DNA of 64,000 nucleotides from Devosia yakushimensis (GTDB lineage: Bacteria > Pseudomonadota > Alphaproteobacteria > Rhizobiales > Devosiaceae): contig NZ_BSNG01000001.1 of NCBI RefSeq assembly GCF_030159855.1, positions 124,001 through 188,000 on the forward strand. The letters run 5' to 3'. A model generated the notes under the pieces. That model was given only the letters and a program-made list of their open reading frames with translations, was not told the origin of the DNA and searched no databases. How positions within the stretch are numbered: position 1 is the stretch's first letter; each line of letters starts with the position of its first letter. A program made the position numbers and the translations under genes. Shown piece after piece: positions 17,106 to 25,396 of this stretch.

Positions 17106-17123
17106 ATATCCAAAGTGTCGACA
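17106..17123 (-). promoter_or_regulatory. TGTCGACA operator upstream of the GAF gene
   Basis: ATATCCAA followed after two bases by TGTCGACA (17116-17123), the same arrangement as at 12716 before the hyuA-like gene. It lies in the 204-bp divergent region between the GAF gene and the aminopeptidase gene. Confidence 0.6.
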
Positions 17124-17227
17124 AGAGCCTGATGTAATTTTCGTCACCTCGAACGCCTGTGACCGTTTGCTGTGCAGGGTGGCGGAAAGCGATGCTAAGC
17201 CCTTATCGGGCATTGCGGTCATTTTAA

Positions 17228-17252
17228 TGTCGACACTGTGCATACTTGTATG
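17228..17252 (+). promoter_or_regulatory. TGTCGACA operator and CATAC-TT-GTATG palindrome upstream of the aminopeptidase gene
   Basis: TGTCGACA at 17228-17235 is followed by the inverted repeat CATACTTGTATG at 17241-17252, ending 32 bp before the ATG at 17285. The position fits a repressor site overlapping or just downstream of the promoter. Confidence 0.55.
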
Positions 17253-17284
17253 ATCAGTTCTGCGGCACCACCTGCGAGGTACAA

Positions 17285-18733
17285 ATGAACATTACTTTTG
17301 AGGCGTCTCGTGGCGTCGGCACCGGCGCAGCGGCGGTCGAAATCCTGCATCCCGAGACACTTGCCGCCTTTGTAGATGCATCGTCAGAACGTGAGCGGCT
17401 GGCCCGGATTCTTACCGCTGAAGATTTTGCCGGCCGCACCGGGCAGGTCGTCATTCTGCTGGCCCCGGCCGGGCGGATCGAAGACCGGCTGATCCTCGCC
17501 GGCCTTTCGTCAGAAGCATCGGTTTTTGATGCCCAGCTGGCCGGCGCCAGGCTCGCAGTCAAATGTCTCGATCTGCCGGGTGACCTGGCGCTCGCTTACC
17601 CGGAGGGGCTCGATGCGAACCTGTTTGCCGAATTCGTCTATGGCTTCCTCGCCCGAACCTATCGCTTCGACAAATATCGCAGTGCGCCGCGTTCTGGTCT
17701 CGCGAACCTGAAAATTACTGGCTGTTCGGAGGTGGTGATTACGCAGATCAAGAGCCTGCAGGTGGCAGTCGAAACCGTCCATATCGTCCGTGACCTAGTC
17801 AACGAGCCGGGCAATGCGCTGCCACCGCTGGAACTCGCAGCGCGCATCGAAGGCCTCTGCGCCCCGCTCGGCATTGCCGTTGAAATCCTCGATGCCACCA
17901 AATTGGCGGAACTGGGGGCCAACCTTTTGCTCGCGGTGGGGCAGGGCTCGGTCAACCCGCCCTGCATGGTCGTGCTCCGCATGCAAGGCGAAGGCACTCC
18001 AATTGGTCTGGCTGGCAAGGGCATGACCTTCGACACCGGCGGCATTCACATCAAGCCGGTCGCCGGCATGTGGGAAATGAAGAATGACATGGCTGGTGCA
18101 GCCACCATTGCGGCCAGCATGGCGGCAATGGCCCGGCTCGGCATCAGCCGCCCGCTCGTCGCCGCGCTGGGCCTGGCCGAAAACATGGCCAGCGGATCGG
18201 CAACCCGCCCCGGCGATGTCGTCAGGAGTCTCGCTGGCCCCTATGTCGAAATCCGCAACACCGATTGCGAAGGTCGCCTCGTCCTGGCCGATTGTCTCAC
18301 CTATCTGCAACAGCGCTTCGCGCCCGGCCAACTCATCGATGTCGCGACGCTGACCTATGCCGTGCAGGTTGGCCTTGGGCCGCGCTATGCCGGCATTTAT
18401 GGCAATAGCCGCCCGGAGATCGATGCGCTGTTGCAATCAGCCGAGCGGACCGGCGAACTCGTCTGGCCCATGCCGATCGATGCCGGCTTCCACGATGAGT
18501 TGGCATCCGACTTTGCCGATTTCCTCAACTGGCCCGGCGTGACCTATGGCAATGCCTCAATTGCCGCAGCCTTCCTCGAAAAATTCGTGGCCCCGGCAAC
18601 GCCCTGGCTACACATCGATATTGCCGGTCCGGCCTATGCGCCCAAGGGCAACTCCCTGAGCCCGGCCGGCGGCACCGGGTTCGGGCTGCGCATGCTGGTC
18701 GACTATCTTGCCAAGACGAGAACTTTTGCATGA
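17285..18733 (+). CDS. Leucyl aminopeptidase-like protein, peptidase family M17
   Basis: A 482-residue M17 metallopeptidase. The metal and catalytic blocks are GKGMTFDTGGIHIKP (about residue 244), MKNDMAGAA and NTDCEGRLVLADCL (about residue 324; the family usually has NTDAEGRL). The bicarbonate-site arginine is in that last motif. The ATG at 17285 is chosen because GAGGT sits 6 bases upstream; the longer frame from 17246 runs into the operator region. It overlaps the Ldh-family gene by 4 bases. In this context it could release N-terminal residues from peptides rich in imino acids or open an amide of the pathway, but that is inference. Confidence 0.9.
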   Translation: MNITFEASRGVGTGAAAVEILHPETLAAFVDASSERERLARILTAEDFAGRTGQVVILLAPAGRIEDRLILAGLSSEASVFDAQLAGARLAVKCLDLPGDLALAYPEGLDANLFAEFVYGFLARTYRFDKYRSAPRSGLANLKITGCSEVVITQIKSLQVAVETVHIVRDLVNEPGNALPPLELAARIEGLCAPLGIAVEILDATKLAELGANLLLAVGQGSVNPPCMVVLRMQGEGTPIGLAGKGMTFDTGGIHIKPVAGMWEMKNDMAGAATIAASMAAMARLGISRPLVAALGLAENMASGSATRPGDVVRSLAGPYVEIRNTDCEGRLVLADCLTYLQQRFAPGQLIDVATLTYAVQVGLGPRYAGIYGNSRPEIDALLQSAERTGELVWPMPIDAGFHDELASDFADFLNWPGVTYGNASIAAAFLEKFVAPATPWLHIDIAGPAYAPKGNSLSPAGGTGFGLRMLVDYLAKTRTFA

Positions 18734-19764
18734 GCATCACTATCCTTACCGCCACCGAGCTGCAGTCTCGTATCGAAGCGATCCTGGCCGGCGCGGGCAT
18801 GAATGCGGTGCAGTCCGCTGCGGTGGCGGGCGTCATCGCGGCGGGGGAGCGCGACGCCTGCAAGGCGCATGGCATTTACCGCATCGAAGGCGTGCTGCGC
18901 ACGCTCAAGGCCGGCAAGGTGCGAGGTGACGCCATTCCCGCCATTGCCGATGCCGGCACGGGTGCCATCATCCGCGTCGACGGACAGAACGGCTTCTCCG
19001 TCCCGGCATTCGAGCTCGGCCTGCCGCTGCTTGCCGAACGCGCCAAGGCGCTCGGCCTGGCCGCCATGGTGGTCAATGATTGCACGCATTTTTCGGCGCT
19101 CTGGCCGGAAGTGGAGGCCGTGACCGACAATGGCCTGGCTGCACTGGTCATGTGCCCCAGCTATGCCACCGTCGCGCCCTGGGGCGGCAGCAAACCGCTC
19201 TTTGGCACCAATCCCTTCGCCTTCGGTTGGCCGCGCCAGCAGACCGAGCCCTACGTCTTCGATTTCGCCACCTCGGTCGCCGCGCGTGGCGAGATTGAAC
19301 TGCATCGCCGCGCCGGCAAGCCGCTGCCCCCAGGTTGGGCGTTCGATAGTGAGGGCGAGCCGACCACTTCGCCCGAAGCCGCGCTGGCTGGTGCCATGCT
19401 GCCCTTTGGCGGCCACAAGGGCTCTGCCCTGAGCACGATGATCGAGCTTTTGGCTGGCGTAATGATTGGCGATCTCACCAGCACTGGCGCACTCGAAGCG
19501 CTAGGCACGACCACGCTTTCGCCAGCCCATGGCGAGCTGGTCATCGCCCTTTCGCCCGAGCGTTTTTCCGCCGGTCGGCCTGGCGATCCCTTCGCTCGTG
19601 CCGAAATGCTATTCGAGGCCATCGAAGGGCAGGGCGCGCGTCTGCCTTCGCAGCGCCGTTTTGCTGCGCGTCGCAAGGCTGAGGCGGATGGCATTATCCT
19701 CTCGAAAGCTGAAATGCAGCAACTCGATCGCCTGCTCGAGCTGGGCCTTGCCGCCATCGATTAA
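18730..19764 (+). CDS. Ldh2/malate-lactate dehydrogenase family reductase, DpkA-like (piperideine/pyrroline-2-carboxylate reductase)
   Basis: A 344-residue NAD(P)H-dependent oxidoreductase of the Ldh_2 fold. The blocks AGERDACKAHGIYRIEG, NDCTHFSALWPEVEAV and MLPFGGHKGSALSTMIELLA match the branch that contains Pseudomonas DpkA, delta1-piperideine-2-carboxylate/delta1-pyrroline-2-carboxylate reductase. Such an enzyme would reduce the cyclic imine left after dehydration of 3-hydroxyproline or oxidation of D-proline. That fits the racemase-family and deaminase-like neighbours. It is coupled to the aminopeptidase gene by ATGA and followed by a strong terminator. Confidence 0.85.
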   Translation: MSITILTATELQSRIEAILAGAGMNAVQSAAVAGVIAAGERDACKAHGIYRIEGVLRTLKAGKVRGDAIPAIADAGTGAIIRVDGQNGFSVPAFELGLPLLAERAKALGLAAMVVNDCTHFSALWPEVEAVTDNGLAALVMCPSYATVAPWGGSKPLFGTNPFAFGWPRQQTEPYVFDFATSVAARGEIELHRRAGKPLPPGWAFDSEGEPTTSPEAALAGAMLPFGGHKGSALSTMIELLAGVMIGDLTSTGALEALGTTTLSPAHGELVIALSPERFSAGRPGDPFARAEMLFEAIEGQGARLPSQRRFAARRKAEADGIILSKAEMQQLDRLLELGLAAID

Positions 19765-19774
19765 GACGCAAAGA

Positions 19775-19800
19775 AAAGGCCCTCCTGCAGGAGGGCCTTT
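19775..19800. terminator. Bidirectional terminator between convergent Ldh-family and DapA-family genes
   Basis: A 26-base self-complementary sequence, AAAGGCCCTCCTG and its reverse complement, with A-run and T-run flanks. It lies 11 bases after the stop at 19764 and 23 bases from the end of the facing gene at 19823. Confidence 0.85.
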
Positions 19801-19822
19801 GCCGAAACATCCAGGGAGGAGC

Positions 19823-20776
19823 TTACGGCTGGTGGGAATCAAGCTGCCGGCTCCAGTTGGCGTACCAGGCATTGAACTGTTCGAACTGCGTCTTGGCCCA
19901 GGCGCGCTGGCTCGGCGAAAGCTCGTCCGTGGCATTGAAATGCAGTTTGTAAGCGTCCTCGCCCTGCAGCTCGAGCATATACTTGTAATAGAGCACAAGA
20001 TCGGTGCCCTCATCCCAGCTGGACAGCACTTCGAGCGCTTCGCCCAATTCGCGGGCCCGCAGGCGTGCCTCGACATCGCCGGTGGCAGCGGCCTTGGACA
20101 GGGCCACGAGATGCAGGATTTCCTTGGGTAGGGCATTGCCGATACCGGTGATGGTGCCGGTCGCGCCAGCCTTGACGTAACCGTGATAGACGCCGGTATC
20201 GACGCCGGCCATCAGGATCACACCATTGTCGCCACTGGTAATATGCTCGGCGGCATAGGTCATGGAGGCGGCGCCACCAAATTCCTTGAAACCAACCAGG
20301 TTCTTGAACTTGGCGCGCAGCGCAAAGAACAGGTCCGCCTTGGTCTCGAAGCCATAATAGGGGCTGTTATAGATAACGGCCGGCAGATCCGGCGCGGCGG
20401 CCAGAATGGCCTCGAAATGGTGGCGCTGGGCAGTCGGCGAATTGCCGCGAGACAGCACGCGGGGAATGACCATTAAGCCAGCAGCGCCGATCTTCTGCGC
20501 ATGGGCGGCCAGCGCCACGGCAGAAGCGGAATTCACCGCACCGGTGCCAACGATCACCGGCAGGCCTGCTCCAACCAGACGTTCCACGCCTTCCTGGCGC
20601 TGGGCATCGCTTAGCAGCGGCCAATCACCCATCGAGCCGCAATAGACCAAAGCGGACATGCCGGCTTCGATCAACTGCTTGCCCTTGCGCACCAGCTCGT
20701 CAAAGTCAGGTGTGCGATCGGATTTGCAGGGCGTCATCAGGGCCGGGATTACGCCGGTAAAAATCTCAGTGTTCAT
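19823..20776 (-). CDS. DapA-family aldolase/deaminase, resembles pyrroline-4-hydroxy-2-carboxylate deaminase (LhpC/HypD-like)
   Basis: A 317-residue class I TIM-barrel protein of the dihydrodipicolinate synthase family. The Schiff-base lysine is in NLVGFKEFGG, the tyrosine motif is VIYNSPYYGF, and the family GxxGD-like block is YCGSMGDWPLLSDAQR. These blocks, plus MVIPRVLSRG and LSSWDEGTDLVLYYKY, closely resemble the rhizobial and pseudomonad deaminase that turns pyrroline-4-hydroxy-2-carboxylate into 2-oxoglutarate semialdehyde in hydroxyproline breakdown. The ATG at 20776 is preferred because AAGGA lies just upstream; an ATG at 20791 is also in frame. D-hydroxyproline dehydrogenase and semialdehyde dehydrogenase are not in the window. 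Confidence 0.85.
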   Translation of the reverse strand: MNTEIFTGVIPALMTPCKSDRTPDFDELVRKGKQLIEAGMSALVYCGSMGDWPLLSDAQRQEGVERLVGAGLPVIVGTGAVNSASAVALAAHAQKIGAAGLMVIPRVLSRGNSPTAQRHHFEAILAAAPDLPAVIYNSPYYGFETKADLFFALRAKFKNLVGFKEFGGAASMTYAAEHITSGDNGVILMAGVDTGVYHGYVKAGATGTITGIGNALPKEILHLVALSKAAATGDVEARLRARELGEALEVLSSWDEGTDLVLYYKYMLELQGEDAYKLHFNATDELSPSQRAWAKTQFEQFNAWYANWSRQLDSHQP

Positions 20777-21114
20777 CGTATCCTTGTCCATAACGGCGCG
20801 GCCAAATCAGCCGCCCGCCTCGCATTTTTCTCTATATACAGGTTCTGTATTCTGTTTGTCGACAGAAATGAATTTGCCTTTTGGTTTATGCTAAAAGCGG
20901 GCTGCGGCAAAGGTTATTGTGGCGTCGAGCTGGGCGCGGGCGCCTTCTGATGCGCGGCGCAATGGGTTGGCAGCACTCATTCCAGCTTTGTGGTGTGCCG
21001 CACACCATCCACCATCAAAAGACCCATTGACGGCCCGCCCCTATCGGGCGTATCTCCCGCCTCAGGACATCTCGCCCTAACGCGAGACGCATAGACCTGG
21101 GAGGGTCGCTGAAG
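20777..21114. promoter_or_regulatory. Divergent promoter region of the DapA-family gene and serC
   Basis: A 338-bp gene-free stretch. On the left, ATACAG-GTT-CTGTAT (20836-20850) is a perfect palindrome and TGTCGACA follows at 20857-20864; both lie 60-90 bp upstream of the DapA-family start and are likely operators. On the right, TGGTGTG-CCG-CACACCA (20991-21007) is a perfect hairpin, and CGCCC-loop-GGGCG (21036-21050) is a short one in the probable serC leader. GGGAGG precedes serC. No additional gene is supported. Confidence 0.6.
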
Positions 21115-22296
21115 ATGGCTGCAATGCCCCTGACCGCGCCGGCGGTGAAACCGGCTAATCCGAATTTTTCGTCGGGCCCCTGTGCCAAGCGTCCTGGTTG
21201 GACGGTTGAAGCGCTGGCCAATGCGCTGGTTGGGCGGTCGCACCGCTCCAAGCCGGGCAAGGCCCGCATTCAGCGCGCCATCGATCTGACGCGCGAACTG
21301 CTCGAAGTGCCGGCCGATTACCGCATCGGCATTGTGCCGGCTTCCGATACGGGCGCGGTCGAAATGGCGCTGTGGTCCATGCTGGGCGCGCGCGGCGTCG
21401 ATATGCTGGCCTGGGAAAGCTTTGGCGAGGGCTGGGTCACCGACGTTCAGAAACAGCTCAAGCTCGATGACGTCCGTATCCTCAAGGCCGGTTATGGCGA
21501 GCTGCCCGATCTGGGCCAGGTCGATTTCGATCGCGATGTGGTGTTCACCTGGAATGGCACGACCTCCGGCGTCCGCGTCGCCAATGGCGACTGGATTGCC
21601 GCGGACCGCAAGGGGCTGACCATTTGCGACGCCACCTCGGCGGCCTTTGCGCAGAACCTCGATTTCGCCAAGCTCGATGTGGTCACCTTCTCCTGGCAGA
21701 AGGCGCTGGGTGGGGAAGCTGCCCATGGCGTGCTGATCCTGTCGCCCCGTGCTGTCGAGCGGCTCGAGACCTTCAAGCCGGATCGTCCGTTGCCCAAGAT
21801 TTTCCGCCTGACCAAGGGCGGCAAGTTGCTTCAGGAAGTGTTCGAGGCGGCCACCATCAATACGCCCTCGATGATCTGCATCGAAGATGCGATCGACGCC
21901 ATGGAATGGGGCAAGTCGCTGGGCGGGCTCAAGGCCATGCAGGCCCGGGCCGATGCCAATTTCAAGGTGCTGGCCGATTGGGTCGAGACGACTCCGTGGG
22001 TGGACTTTTTGGCCAGGAATCCGGCCAATCGTTCCAATACGTCGGTATGCTTCTCGATTGTCGATCCGGCTGTGACCGCGCTCGATGCCGACAAGCAGGC
22101 GGCCTTTGCCAAGGCCATCGTGTCGCGCCTCGACAAGGCGGGCGTCGCCTATGATATCGGCGCTTATAAGGATGCTCCCTCGGGTCTGCGCATCTGGGCC
22201 GGTTCGACCGTGGAAACGTCCGATCTGGCAGCGCTCGTGCCGTGGCTGGATTTTGCTTTTGCCGAAGAAAAGGCCGCGCTTAGCGTCGCTGCCTAG
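21115..22296 (+). CDS. serC: Phosphoserine aminotransferase
   Basis: A 393-residue PLP enzyme of the alphaproteobacterial SerC type. It converts 3-phosphohydroxypyruvate and glutamate to phosphoserine in serine synthesis and can also serve pyridoxal phosphate synthesis. The N-terminal NPNFSSGPCAKRPGW and the PLP-lysine block VTFSWQKALGGEAAHGV are diagnostic. It is directly followed by serA, with a palindromic repeat between them, so serine synthesis steps 1 and 2 are clustered. Confidence 0.96.
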   Translation: MAAMPLTAPAVKPANPNFSSGPCAKRPGWTVEALANALVGRSHRSKPGKARIQRAIDLTRELLEVPADYRIGIVPASDTGAVEMALWSMLGARGVDMLAWESFGEGWVTDVQKQLKLDDVRILKAGYGELPDLGQVDFDRDVVFTWNGTTSGVRVANGDWIAADRKGLTICDATSAAFAQNLDFAKLDVVTFSWQKALGGEAAHGVLILSPRAVERLETFKPDRPLPKIFRLTKGGKLLQEVFEAATINTPSMICIEDAIDAMEWGKSLGGLKAMQARADANFKVLADWVETTPWVDFLARNPANRSNTSVCFSIVDPAVTALDADKQAAFAKAIVSRLDKAGVAYDIGAYKDAPSGLRIWAGSTVETSDLAALVPWLDFAFAEEKAALSVAA

Positions 22297-22303
22297 ATCT
22301 CAG

Positions 22304-22418
22304 TACCCCCTCCCAACCTCCCCCTGACAGGGGGAGGAGCCGATCGAGTGTTAGGCGAGATAGTGCCACAAACTCGGGGCTGTCCCTCCCCCTATCAGGG
22401 GGAGGCTAGGAGGGGGTA
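22304..22418. repeat. Palindromic intergenic repeat, copy 1 (between serC and serA)
   Basis: The left arm (22304-22337) begins TACCCCCTCCCAACCTCC. The right arm (22385-22418) is its near-exact reverse complement, with three mismatches over 34 bases. Each arm also contains its own small palindrome, CCTCCCCCT-GACA-GGGGGAGG on the left. The same element occurs at 37493-37612. Confidence 0.85.
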
Positions 22419-22456
22419 TCCCATTCAAAAACTTTCAAAATCTCAGGGATTACCAA

Positions 22457-24040
22457 ATGCCCAAGGTTCTCGTTTCCGACAAGCTCAGCCCCACTGCCGT
22501 CCAGATCTTCAAGGATAATGGCGTCGAGGTGGATTACCTGCCCGATCTGGGCAAGGACAAGGACAAGCTGCTCGAAGTCATCGGCCAATATGATGGCCTG
22601 GCCATCCGTTCGGCCACCAAGGTGACCGAGAAGATCATTGCCGCGGCCACCAATCTCAAGGTGATCGGCCGGGCCGGTATCGGCGTCGACAATGTCGATA
22701 TTCCCGCGGCTACCAAGAAGGGGATCATCGTGATGAATACCCCTTTCGGCAATTCGATCACCACGGCCGAGCATGCCATTGCCATGATGATGGCCCTGGC
22801 CCGTCAGCTGCCGGAGGCGGATGCCTCGACCCGCGCCAGCAAGTGGGAAAAGAACCGCTTCATGGGCGTTGAAGTCACCAACAAGGTGCTGGGCCTGATC
22901 GGGGCGGGCAATATCGGCTCGATCGTGGCCGATCGGGCGCAGGGCCTCAAGATGAAGGTCGTGGCGTTCGACCCGTTCCTGACGCCGGAACGCGCCCAGA
23001 CGCTGGGCATTGAAAAGGTCGAGCTGGACGAGCTGCTGGCGCGGGCCGATTTCATCACCCTGCACACGCCGCTGATCGATGCGACGCGCAATATCATCAG
23101 CGCCGAAGCCCTGGCCAAGACCAAGAAGGGCGTTCGCATCATCAATTGCGCCCGTGGCGGTCTGGTTGACGAGGCGGCGCTTTACGATGCGCTCAAATCG
23201 GGCCAGGTAGCCGGCGCGGCGCTTGACGTGTTCCTGCAGGAACCCGCCGAGAACAATCCGCTGTTCGAATTGCCCAATGTGATCTGCACCCCCCATCTGG
23301 GCGCCTCGACCACGGAAGCGCAGGAGAATGTGGCGCTGCAGGTGGCCGAGCAGATTTCGGCCTATCTGATGACCGGCGAAATCACCAATGCGCTCAATTT
23401 CCCGTCCATCTCGGCCGAGGAAGCGCCGCGCCTTACTCCCTTCATCAAGCTGGCCGAGGTGCTGGGTTCGTTTGCCGGGCAACTGACCGAAACGGCGATC
23501 CAGGGCATCAAGATCGAGTTCGAGGGCGGTGTCGCCGGCATGAATACGCGGCCCATGGTGGCGGCGGCGCTGCACGGTGTGCTCAAGCCTCTGCTGGCCG
23601 AGGTCAACATGGTTTCGGCGCCGCAGGTGGCCAAGGATCGTGGCGTCAATGTCGAAGTGGTGACCCGCGAGCAGCAGGGCGCCTATGAAAACTATATCCG
23701 CCTGACGGTGGTCACCGAGCGGCAGGAGCGCGCTGTGGCCGGTACGGTCTTTGCCAATGGCAAGCCGCGCATCATCCAGGTCAAGGGCATCAATATGGAA
23801 GCCGAGCTCAGCCCCTCCATGCTCTATGTGACCAATGAGGATAAGCCGGGCCATATCGGGCGTCTCGGCACGCTCCTGGGCAAGCTTGGCATCAATATCG
23901 CCAACTTCAACCTGGGCCGCGTCGAAGTGGGGTCGGACGCTATCGCGCTCGTTTCCATCGACGGTACGCTGACCGAGCCGCAACTGGCCGAAATCGCCGC
24001 GCTGGAAGGCGTCAAGCAGGCCAAAGCGCTCAAGTTCTAA
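22457..24040 (+). CDS. serA: D-3-phosphoglycerate dehydrogenase
   Basis: A 527-residue long-form SerA, catalysing the first committed step of serine synthesis with NAD. The substrate and nucleotide domains include GRAGIGVDNVDIPAA, the Rossmann loop GLIGAGNIGS, NCARGGLVDEAAL, and the catalytic His in CTPHLGASTTEAQEN. An intervening domain (about residues 320-445) leads to a C-terminal ACT domain (SMLYVTNEDKPGHIGRLGTL) that would bind serine for feedback control. It ends 7 bases from the facing histidine kinase gene. Confidence 0.97.
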   Translation: MPKVLVSDKLSPTAVQIFKDNGVEVDYLPDLGKDKDKLLEVIGQYDGLAIRSATKVTEKIIAAATNLKVIGRAGIGVDNVDIPAATKKGIIVMNTPFGNSITTAEHAIAMMMALARQLPEADASTRASKWEKNRFMGVEVTNKVLGLIGAGNIGSIVADRAQGLKMKVVAFDPFLTPERAQTLGIEKVELDELLARADFITLHTPLIDATRNIISAEALAKTKKGVRIINCARGGLVDEAALYDALKSGQVAGAALDVFLQEPAENNPLFELPNVICTPHLGASTTEAQENVALQVAEQISAYLMTGEITNALNFPSISAEEAPRLTPFIKLAEVLGSFAGQLTETAIQGIKIEFEGGVAGMNTRPMVAAALHGVLKPLLAEVNMVSAPQVAKDRGVNVEVVTREQQGAYENYIRLTVVTERQERAVAGTVFANGKPRIIQVKGINMEAELSPSMLYVTNEDKPGHIGRLGTLLGKLGINIANFNLGRVEVGSDAIALVSIDGTLTEPQLAEIAALEGVKQAKALKF

Positions 24041-24047
24041 GCCAGCA

Positions 24048-25364
24048 TTACTCCTGCGCTGCGCTTGCCAATGGCAGGCGCAGCCGCACCAGCAGCCCGC
24101 CGGTCTCGGCGCGTTCGAAGCTTATCTCGCCGCCATTGAGGGTGACGATATTGCTGGCGATCGCGATGCCCAGGCCGTGCCCGCCGCTGTCTTCGTCAAA
24201 GCGCTGGCCGCGCCGCCCCAAGGCCGCCAATTGGGCGGCCTCGAGCCCCGGCCCGTCATCGCGCACCGTCACCTCGGCCTGGCCGCCAACGGCGCGGGCG
24301 GTAATCCAGACGGTGCTCCTGGCCCAGCGCGCTGCATTTTCCAGGATGACGCCAAGCAGCTCGATCAGGTCGTTGCTGTCGATATCGACATCGAGCGGAT
24401 CGGCATGCAGCGTCCAGGCGAGCTTTTCGCCTTGCGGCGTGCGCTCGACTACCGCCAGGGTGCGATGCAAGGCCGTTTCCAGCGAGGCGCGCAGCATGTG
24501 CTGGTGGGTGCGGTGGCGCAGCCGCGACAGGTGTAGTTGATAATCGATGCGTTCGAGCATTTCCCCGGCCAGACTATCGATCCGGCCGGCCGTCTCGCCA
24601 TCGCCATTGCCGCGCAATGCTTCGGCCAGGTTGCCCAGCACGGCGAGCGGTGTCTTGAGGCCATGCGCCAGGTCGGCGGCGCGCTGGCGGGCGAATTCGA
24701 CCGAACTGGCCTGGCTGGCGAGCAGCGCATCGATCTCGGCGATCAAGGGTTGCACCTCCTTGGGGTAGGAGCCGGCCATGGCCGTGCCATCGCCCCGGCG
24801 AACCGCCGCTATGCCGGTGCGCACGCTGTCGAGCGGCGCCAGCCCCATGCGCACCTGCAGATAGGCGGCGGCCATGAGACTGCCGCCCAGCAAGAGCAGG
24901 CCGATGAGCAGCGCCATGCCGAACTGGCGGATGGATTGATCGATGACGCTGCGATCGGCAGCCACGGTCACCAGATAGCTGGCCTGTCCCGGCAGGTCGA
25001 TCTTGCGCGTTACGGCCGAAAGCGTCTGCCCGTTGGGGCCGTCGAGCTGGGCGAATTGCTGATTTTCGCCGGCCCCGAGTGCGGGCGCCAGCACGAAATC
25101 CCAGAGCGAGGGGGAGCGCAATGGCACCCCGCCCTGCATGGGATTGATCTGCCAGTAAGAGCCGCTGAGCGGGATGTCATAGCGGGGATCGCCGGGGCTT
25201 TGGGATAAAGCGGGGCTGTTTGCCTGGGGATCAATGACCGCAGCGATGCGGCTGATCCCGGCCGACAATTCGGCCCGCAGATTGTGCTCGACGGTTTGCA
25301 CGAACAGATAGCCGATGCCGATGGCGGCCAATAATAGCGCCAGGCCGATCCAGAGCGCCGCCAA
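24048..25364 (-). CDS. Sensor histidine kinase (PhoQ/FeuQ-like)
   Basis: A 438-residue inner-membrane kinase. There is an N-terminal membrane segment (about residues 4-22), a periplasmic domain to about residue 150, a second membrane segment, a HAMP-like linker and the dimerisation helix with phospho-accepting His234 in DLAHGLKTPLAVLG. The ATPase domain has ENAARWA (N box), RDDGPGL (G1) and GHGLGIAIAS (G2). The given start is TTG; the frame is open back to a CTG at 25400 that overlaps the regulator's stop, and the extra residues SIRRRLLAL look genuine, so translation may begin there. It partners with the OmpR-type regulator just upstream. Confidence 0.92.
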   Translation of the reverse strand: MAALWIGLALLLAAIGIGYLFVQTVEHNLRAELSAGISRIAAVIDPQANSPALSQSPGDPRYDIPLSGSYWQINPMQGGVPLRSPSLWDFVLAPALGAGENQQFAQLDGPNGQTLSAVTRKIDLPGQASYLVTVAADRSVIDQSIRQFGMALLIGLLLLGGSLMAAAYLQVRMGLAPLDSVRTGIAAVRRGDGTAMAGSYPKEVQPLIAEIDALLASQASSVEFARQRAADLAHGLKTPLAVLGNLAEALRGNGDGETAGRIDSLAGEMLERIDYQLHLSRLRHRTHQHMLRASLETALHRTLAVVERTPQGEKLAWTLHADPLDVDIDSNDLIELLGVILENAARWARSTVWITARAVGGQAEVTVRDDGPGLEAAQLAALGRRGQRFDEDSGGHGLGIAIASNIVTLNGGEISFERAETGGLLVRLRLPLASAAQE

Positions 25365-25396
25365 TGCCAGCAGCCGGCGGCGGATGGAGAGCGGGC

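Noticed and set aside
22406..23983. A 525-codon open frame on the - strand across serA
   Set aside because: It lies wholly antisense to serA, is rich in His, Arg and Gln, matches no family, and is a product of third-position GC bias.
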